From positions 1,782 to 12,490 of the forward strand of contig DGIP01000033.1 in the NCBI GenBank assembly GCA_002386405.1: 10,709 bases of DNA, given 5' to 3'. Shown piece by piece: positions 6,390 through 10,709 of the stretch. The notes beneath the pieces were generated by a model. That model worked only from the letters and a program-made list of their open reading frames with translations, had not been told where the DNA came from and did no database searches. The position numbers and the translations under genes are program-made. Source of the stretch: Stenotrophomonas maltophilia (GTDB lineage: Bacteria; Pseudomonadota; Gammaproteobacteria; Xanthomonadales; Xanthomonadaceae). Position 1 is the stretch's first letter; every line of letters begins with the position of its first letter.

Positions 6390-8543
6390 GTGAACCGCGC
6401 TTCTTTCCCCGGCCTGGATGGCTTGTTGAACCGACCCTCGGCGGCCTCGCTGTCCCCCGCGCTGCGCGAGGCGCTGCTGCAGCGCTGGCAGGCCGACGAT
6501 GCCGACCACGCCCAGGCCGCCCCGTGGCCGGTGCTGGCCGATACCCTGGATGCACTGGCCCTGCTGTCGGCCGACGACAGCGCGCTGCTGGCGGCCCTGT
6601 TGTTCGACCTGCCGTGGCTGCGTGCCGGGCTGGACGCGCTTCCGCTGGGCAGCCACAAGACCGCCGTGGTCGGCCTGCTCGAGGGCCTGGACGCGGCCGA
6701 CCAGGTCTGGGCGCTGCACGCCGGGCGCGATGCCGGGCGCAACAGCGAAGGCCTCCGCCGGCTGCTGCTGTCGATCATCCAGGACCTGCGGGTGGTGCCG
6801 ATCCTGCTGGCCCGGCAGCTGGCGCGCATGCGCGCGGCTGATCGCCTGCCCGAAGAAGAACGCCGCGCGCTGGCCCAGCTGACCCGCGACATCCATGCGC
6901 CGCTGGCCAACCGGCTCGGCATCTGGCAGCTGAAGTGGGAACTGGAAGACCTGGCGTTCCGCCACCTGGAGCCGGAGACCTACCGGCGCATTGCACGTGA
7001 AGTCGACGAAACACGGCTGGCGCGCGAACGTTACGTGGAATCGGTCAAGAAGGTGCTGTCGCGCGAGCTGCTGGCGCAGGGCATCGAGGCCGAGGTCAGC
7101 GGGCGTCCGAAGCACATCTACAGCATCTGGCGGAAGATGCAGAAGAAGCGGCTCGCCTACGAGCAGCTCTACGACATCCGCGCGGTGCGGGTGATGGTCA
7201 AGGACGTGGCGGCCTGCTACGCCGCGCTGGGCGTGGTGCACTCGCTGTGGGCGCCGGTGCCGAGCGAATTCGATGACTACATCGCCCGGCCCAAGGCCAA
7301 TGACTACCGCTCCCTGCATACCGCCGTGGTGGGTCCGGAAGGCCGCACCATCGAAGTGCAGATCCGCAGCCACGACATGCACGCCCAGGCCGAGCTCGGC
7401 GTGGCCGCGCACTGGCGCTACAAGGAAGGCAGCAAGGGCGCGGAAAAGGCGTTCGACCGCAAGATCACCTGGATGCGCCAGCTGCTGGAGCAGTCGCAGG
7501 AAGGCCATGGCGGTGAGCTGGCCGGCGCGCTGGATGCGGAATTGACCGAGGACCGGGTCTACGCGCTCAGCCCCAAGGACGAGGTGATGGACCTGCCGCA
7601 GGGCGCCACGCCGCTCGATTTCGCGTACCACGTGCACACCATGGTCGGCCACCGCTGCCGCGGTGCGAAGGTCAACGGGCGCATCGTGCCGCTCACCTAC
7701 CGCCTGCGCAGTGGTGACCGGGTGGAAATCCTCACCGGCAAGGAGGCCGACCCGCGCCGCGACTGGCTGCTGGCCTCCAACGGTTACCTGGCCAGCAACC
7801 GCTCGCGCGAAAAGGTGCGCGGCTGGTTCCACAAGCTGGACCGGGCGCGCAACGTGCAGGCCGGGCGCGACCTGCTTGACCGCGAACTGAAGCGACTCGG
7901 GCTGGCGCAGGCCGACCTGGCCGTGGCGGCGAAGAAGTTCCATGCCGACAGCGTCGATGACCTGTACATCCAGGTCGCGCTCGGCGACACCGGCCCGCAC
8001 CAGGTCAGCCGGGCCCTGCTCGAAGCCGAACGCGCGGCCACCCAGCCGGCGGTGCCCGCGCTGCCCCGGCCCACCGCGCGCCGCGACAGCCTGGGCAAGT
8101 CCAAGTTCACCGTGCAGGGCGTGGGCAACCTGCTGGTGCAGCTGGCGCGCTGCTGCCAGCCGGTGGCCGGCGAACCCATCGTCGGCTACCTGACCCGTAC
8201 CCGCGGGGTCACCGTGCACCGCACCGACTGTGCCGCCTTGGCGCGGCTGTCCGCCGCCAGCCCGCAGCGCATCCTGCCGGTCGAATGGGGCCAGGCAGGT
8301 GGTGGTTACGAGGTGGATGTGGTGGTCGATGCGGTGGATCGCCGCTGGCTGCTCAAGGACATCACCAACCTGATCGCGCAGGAAGATGCGTACGTGTTGG
8401 ACATCCACAGCGACAACGTCCGCAACAGCGGCCGTGCGCACCTGCGCCTGCGCCTGAAAGTGAGCGATTACGGCCAGCTTTCGACCCTGCTGGGGAAACT
8501 GGATGCCTTGCCCGGCGTCAGCGACGCGCGGCGTCTGGGCTGA
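6390..8543 (+). CDS. relA: (p)ppGpp synthetase RelA, monofunctional long RSH
   Basis: Ribosome-associated enzyme that transfers pyrophosphate from ATP to GDP/GTP to make (p)ppGpp during amino-acid starvation. The 717-residue protein has the long RSH layout. An N-terminal pseudo-hydrolase domain has ALLFDL (69-74) where hydrolases carry HDxxED. The synthetase domain follows, with YDIRAV (D262), EFDD (293-296) and IEVQIR (E322), the positions matching E. coli catalytic D275 and E335. Then come a TGS domain (about 388-448), a zinc-finger-like region with CC (588-589) and DC (613-614), and a C-terminal ACT domain (about 640-717). EFDD marks the monofunctional RelA type rather than SpoT/Rel (RxKD). 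The synthetase loop reads NDYRS (304-308) where NGYQS/NGYRS is usual. The start is GTG 6390: an in-frame TAG at 6360-6362 bounds it and no in-frame ATG is near. No Shine-Dalgarno is visible. It likely heads a unit with the next two genes. Confidence 0.96.
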   Translation: MNRASFPGLDGLLNRPSAASLSPALREALLQRWQADDADHAQAAPWPVLADTLDALALLSADDSALLAALLFDLPWLRAGLDALPLGSHKTAVVGLLEGLDAADQVWALHAGRDAGRNSEGLRRLLLSIIQDLRVVPILLARQLARMRAADRLPEEERRALAQLTRDIHAPLANRLGIWQLKWELEDLAFRHLEPETYRRIAREVDETRLARERYVESVKKVLSRELLAQGIEAEVSGRPKHIYSIWRKMQKKRLAYEQLYDIRAVRVMVKDVAACYAALGVVHSLWAPVPSEFDDYIARPKANDYRSLHTAVVGPEGRTIEVQIRSHDMHAQAELGVAAHWRYKEGSKGAEKAFDRKITWMRQLLEQSQEGHGGELAGALDAELTEDRVYALSPKDEVMDLPQGATPLDFAYHVHTMVGHRCRGAKVNGRIVPLTYRLRSGDRVEILTGKEADPRRDWLLASNGYLASNRSREKVRGWFHKLDRARNVQAGRDLLDRELKRLGLAQADLAVAAKKFHADSVDDLYIQVALGDTGPHQVSRALLEAERAATQPAVPALPRPTARRDSLGKSKFTVQGVGNLLVQLARCCQPVAGEPIVGYLTRTRGVTVHRTDCAALARLSAASPQRILPVEWGQAGGGYEVDVVVDAVDRRWLLKDITNLIAQEDAYVLDIHSDNVRNSGRAHLRLRLKVSDYGQLSTLLGKLDALPGVSDARRLG

Positions 8544-8572
8544 CCTCACGTGACCCACGCTACGCTCACGGA

Positions 8573-10132
8573 ATGAGCCGCCACCCCGACCATGAGGACG
8601 CCGCGCATGCCGCCCTGCGCCGCGTGCGCCGCGAAGGCCGCTGGTGGTGGGTGCAGGCGTGGCAGTCGCGGCGCATCTGGCGCTGGGCGCTGCTGGTGGC
8701 AGTGGTGGTGTTCGTGCTGCTGGTGGCGTTCCGGCGCCCGCTGGCGAACTGGTTCTGGAACGAACCGCAGGTGGAGCAACTGCTGGACCGGGGCGACCGT
8801 GCGCTGGCGGCCGGCCGGCTGACCGCAGGCGATGGCAGCGGCGCGCGCGAGTGGTACCAGGCGGCGCTGGCCCTGGACAGCGATAGGCCGCAGGCGCGCG
8901 CAGGCCTGGCGCGAACTGCGCAGGCCGCACTGGTACAGGCCAATGCCGCACTCGATGCCGGCGATGCGGCCACCGCGCAACGCGCGTTGGCCCTGGCCCG
9001 CGAGCTGCAGGTGCAGCAGCGCGACGCCGATGCCGTGGCGCGGCGGCTGCGCGACCACCAGCAGGAGGGCGCCGGTATCGGCGCGTTGTTGGGCCGGGCC
9101 GAATCGGCGCTGCAGGCGCAACGGCTGGATGGCAGTGATGACAGCGCCTTGCCGTTGTTCCAGCAGGTACTGGCGCGCGCGCCGAACCACCTGCGCGCGC
9201 TGGAAGGGCGCGAGGATGCGCTCTCAGACCTGCTGCAGCAGGCACGCGACGCGGCGGTGCAGGGCGATGTCGCCGGTGCGGCGGCGCGCGTGGAGCGTGC
9301 ACGTGACTTTGATGCAGGCCATGTCGATCTGCCGGCGAGCGAAGCCGCCTTGAACGCCGCGCTGGAGGCGCGCGTGCGCGACGGGCAGCGGTTGCTGCGC
9401 CGGCAGCGCTGGCAATCGGCCGGTGACGCCTTCCAGGCCGTGCTGGCGGTGCGCCCGGAGGACGCCGTCGCGCAGCGCGGGCTGCAGCAGGTGATCGAGG
9501 CGCTGCTGGCGGCAGCGACCCGGCAGGCCGCGGATTTCCGTTTCGATCTGGCAGCACAGGCGCTGGCCACGGCACAGGCGTTTGGTGCGTCCGAACGCCA
9601 GTTGGCGGCGTCGCGCCAGGCCGTTGCGCAGGCGCGCCAGGCCGAGCGGGCGCTGAGCGCACCCGCCGCACCGAACCGGCGCCGCGAGCAGGCCGTGCGC
9701 GCCCTTCTTGAGCGTTTCGAGGAGGCGCAGGCGCGTGGCGACATCCTGTCGCCGCCCGGCAGCAGCGCCTATGACGCACTGCGCGAAGCGCAGGCGCTGG
9801 CCCCGCAGGATGCGCGGGTGCGTGCGGCCGCGCAGCAGCTGGTGCCCGCGACCCGGCAATGCGTCGAAGATCGCCTGCGCGAGAACCGCGTGCAGGCCGC
9901 GGGCGCGTGCCTGGAAGCGTGGCAGGCGCTGTCGCGCAGTGGTGGCCAGGCCGATGCCGCCCAGCGCCTGGGCCAACGCTGGCTGGCCATTGGCAGCGAG
10001 CGCCTGGGACGGGGCGACGTGGCGTTCGCGCAGGAAGCGCTGAATCAGGCCGCGCGCTGGGGTGTTTCCCCGGCCACGGCCGAATACCAGGCGCTGCAGC
10101 AGCGCCTGCGCGATGCACCCGGTCGGCTATAG
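8573..10132 (+). CDS. Membrane-anchored TPR-like helical-repeat protein
   Basis: A 519-residue protein with a short basic, Trp-rich N-terminus (RWWWVQAWQSRRIWRW) leading into one hydrophobic segment (about 38-53), then an Ala/Arg/Gln-rich helical remainder. That remainder reads as four related units beginning near residues 70, 172, 266 and 378, plus a half unit near 469. Each has an LLxRAxxAL-like helix, a tyrosine or phenylalanine helix (EWYQAAL, PLFQQVL, DAFQAVL, AYDALREA), a Pro/Asp turn, RAxxGL, and a second pair built on AxxxGDxxxA. This fits divergent TPR-type scaffolds; topology with the repeats in the periplasm is inferred. Partner and function are unknown. ATG 8573 is chosen because it is 29 bp past relA and directly precedes the membrane segment; the frame stays open upstream to 8285, but only inside relA. 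Upstream ACGGA is a weak ribosome site. It is probably cotranscribed with relA. Confidence 0.85.
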   Translation: MSRHPDHEDAAHAALRRVRREGRWWWVQAWQSRRIWRWALLVAVVVFVLLVAFRRPLANWFWNEPQVEQLLDRGDRALAAGRLTAGDGSGAREWYQAALALDSDRPQARAGLARTAQAALVQANAALDAGDAATAQRALALARELQVQQRDADAVARRLRDHQQEGAGIGALLGRAESALQAQRLDGSDDSALPLFQQVLARAPNHLRALEGREDALSDLLQQARDAAVQGDVAGAAARVERARDFDAGHVDLPASEAALNAALEARVRDGQRLLRRQRWQSAGDAFQAVLAVRPEDAVAQRGLQQVIEALLAAATRQAADFRFDLAAQALATAQAFGASERQLAASRQAVAQARQAERALSAPAAPNRRREQAVRALLERFEEAQARGDILSPPGSSAYDALREAQALAPQDARVRAAAQQLVPATRQCVEDRLRENRVQAAGACLEAWQALSRSGGQADAAQRLGQRWLAIGSERLGRGDVAFAQEALNQAARWGVSPATAEYQALQQRLRDAPGRL

Positions 10133-10160
10133 TGCGCGCTCGTTCCAACGTGGGAAGGCA

Positions 10161-10709
10161 ATGACGGTTCTTGTTTCGGGTGCGACCAGCCAGATTGGCC
10201 GGTTCCTGTTGCCGCGGCTGGTGGCCGCGCAGGTGCCCGTGCGGGCCTTGAGCCGGCATGCACAGCCGGCACAGCCGGGGGTGGACTGGCAGGTGGGCGA
10301 CATGCGCGCGCTGCCGGCGCCGCCGCAACCGCTGCAGGCGATCGTCAGTTTCGCGCCGCTGGATGCATGGGGCGACTGGCTGGCCCGGCAGCACACCGCG
10401 CCGGCGGCGAAGATCATCGTCACCAGCTCCATGAGCGTGTTGACCAAGCAGGGATCGGCACAAGCCGATGAACAGGCGTTGGTGGCGCTGCTGCAGCGGG
10501 GCGAGCGGAACCTGGCCGAACAGGCCGAGCGCCTGGGCATGCAGTGGACCGTGCTGCGTCCCACCCTGGTGTATGGCGCCGGGGTCGACCGCAGCCTGAC
10601 CCCGATCGTGGCGCGGGCGCGGCGCACGCGCCTGTTTCCCATTCCCATGGCCCACGGGCTGCGCCAGCCGGTGCATGCCGATGACATCGCGCTGGCGGTG
10701 ATGGCGGTG
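10161..10709 (+). CDS. NAD(P)-binding atypical SDR / epimerase-like protein, N-terminal part (cut by the window edge)
   Basis: The 183 visible codons encode a Rossmann-fold protein of the extended or atypical short-chain dehydrogenase type. Evidence is VLVSGATSQIG (residues 3-13, with G7 and G13 of the dinucleotide-binding loop but Ser10 in the middle), GDMR after the third strand (46-49), IIVTSSMSV (85-93), LRPTLVYG (132-139) and VHADDIALAV (171-180). The Tyr-x-x-x-Lys expected between residues about 105 and 120 is not there; the segment reads LLQRGERNLAEQ. It may therefore bind a dinucleotide without classical SDR catalysis, or use another substrate. Nucleoside-diphosphate-sugar epimerase-like is the nearest label, with substrate unknown. 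GGAAGG just upstream is a plausible, closely spaced ribosome site. It starts 28 bp past the TPR-like gene and reads the same way. Confidence 0.85.
   Translation, partial: MTVLVSGATSQIGRFLLPRLVAAQVPVRALSRHAQPAQPGVDWQVGDMRALPAPPQPLQAIVSFAPLDAWGDWLARQHTAPAAKIIVTSSMSVLTKQGSAQADEQALVALLQRGERNLAEQAERLGMQWTVLRPTLVYGAGVDRSLTPIVARARRTRLFPIPMAHGLRQPVHADDIALAVMAV

Noticed and set aside
8285..8572. Upstream extension of the TPR-like protein by 96 codons
   Set aside because: This part lies within the ACT-domain coding region of relA in another frame and reads as low-complexity shadow sequence. The ATG at 8573 directly precedes the membrane segment and follows the relA stop.
6369..10676. Open frame of 1435 codons on the minus strand spanning relA, the TPR-like gene and the SDR
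   Set aside because: It crosses three plus-strand genes and the gaps between them and has no recognisable motif. Its Ala/Arg/Pro/Gln composition is what stop-poor antisense GC-rich DNA gives.
1..10709. Defence, mobile-element or phage-like system
   Set aside because: Every substantial stretch is accounted for by housekeeping or conserved-looking genes. No transposase, integrase, terminal repeats, direct-repeat arrays or toxin-antitoxin pairs were seen, and composition is even apart from short promoter gaps.

Overview
This is an ordinary-looking core chromosomal segment of a GC-rich gammaproteobacterium. Protein sequences (RecQ, HrpA with its long C-terminal region, RelA of the EFDD type, a Dps with an extended Lys/Ala/Pro tail) and the very GC-rich third codon positions point to Xanthomonadaceae, most likely Stenotrophomonas or a close relative. 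That assignment is inference from family resemblance; no database was searched. There are no rRNA or tRNA genes, insertion sequences, phage genes, CRISPR arrays or other signs of recent transfer.

Layout. At the left edge, on the minus strand, lies the N-terminal half of recQ, cut by the window. Upstream of it and on the same strand is dps, separated from recQ by 78 bp holding a strong hairpin. A short AT-rich stretch (about 1559-1610) separates dps from the divergently transcribed hrpA, a giant DEAH-box RNA helicase gene filling 1614-5714. A GC-rich hairpin lies between the convergent ends of hrpA and a small minus-strand gene for an exported protein of unknown function (5757-6293), which carries a 12-nt coding tandem repeat. 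That gene diverges from relA (6390-8543, GTG start). relA is followed on the same strand by a membrane-anchored, TPR-like helical-repeat protein (8573-10132) and by the N-terminal part of an atypical SDR/epimerase-like protein (10161 to the right edge). The gaps of 29 and 28 bp suggest a relA-TPR-SDR transcription unit.

How the genes relate. Several products concern stress and nucleic-acid upkeep: DNA repair (RecQ), DNA protection and iron oxidation (Dps), RNA/ribosome remodelling (HrpA) and the stringent response (RelA). They lie in at least three separate transcription units, so this looks like shared theme rather than one system. The least described parts are the exported repeat protein, the four-and-a-half-unit helical-repeat protein behind relA, and the SDR without a visible Tyr-x-x-x-Lys. 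I found no convincing undescribed multi-gene system here. Several very long open frames on the opposite strands are by-products of GC-rich codon use.
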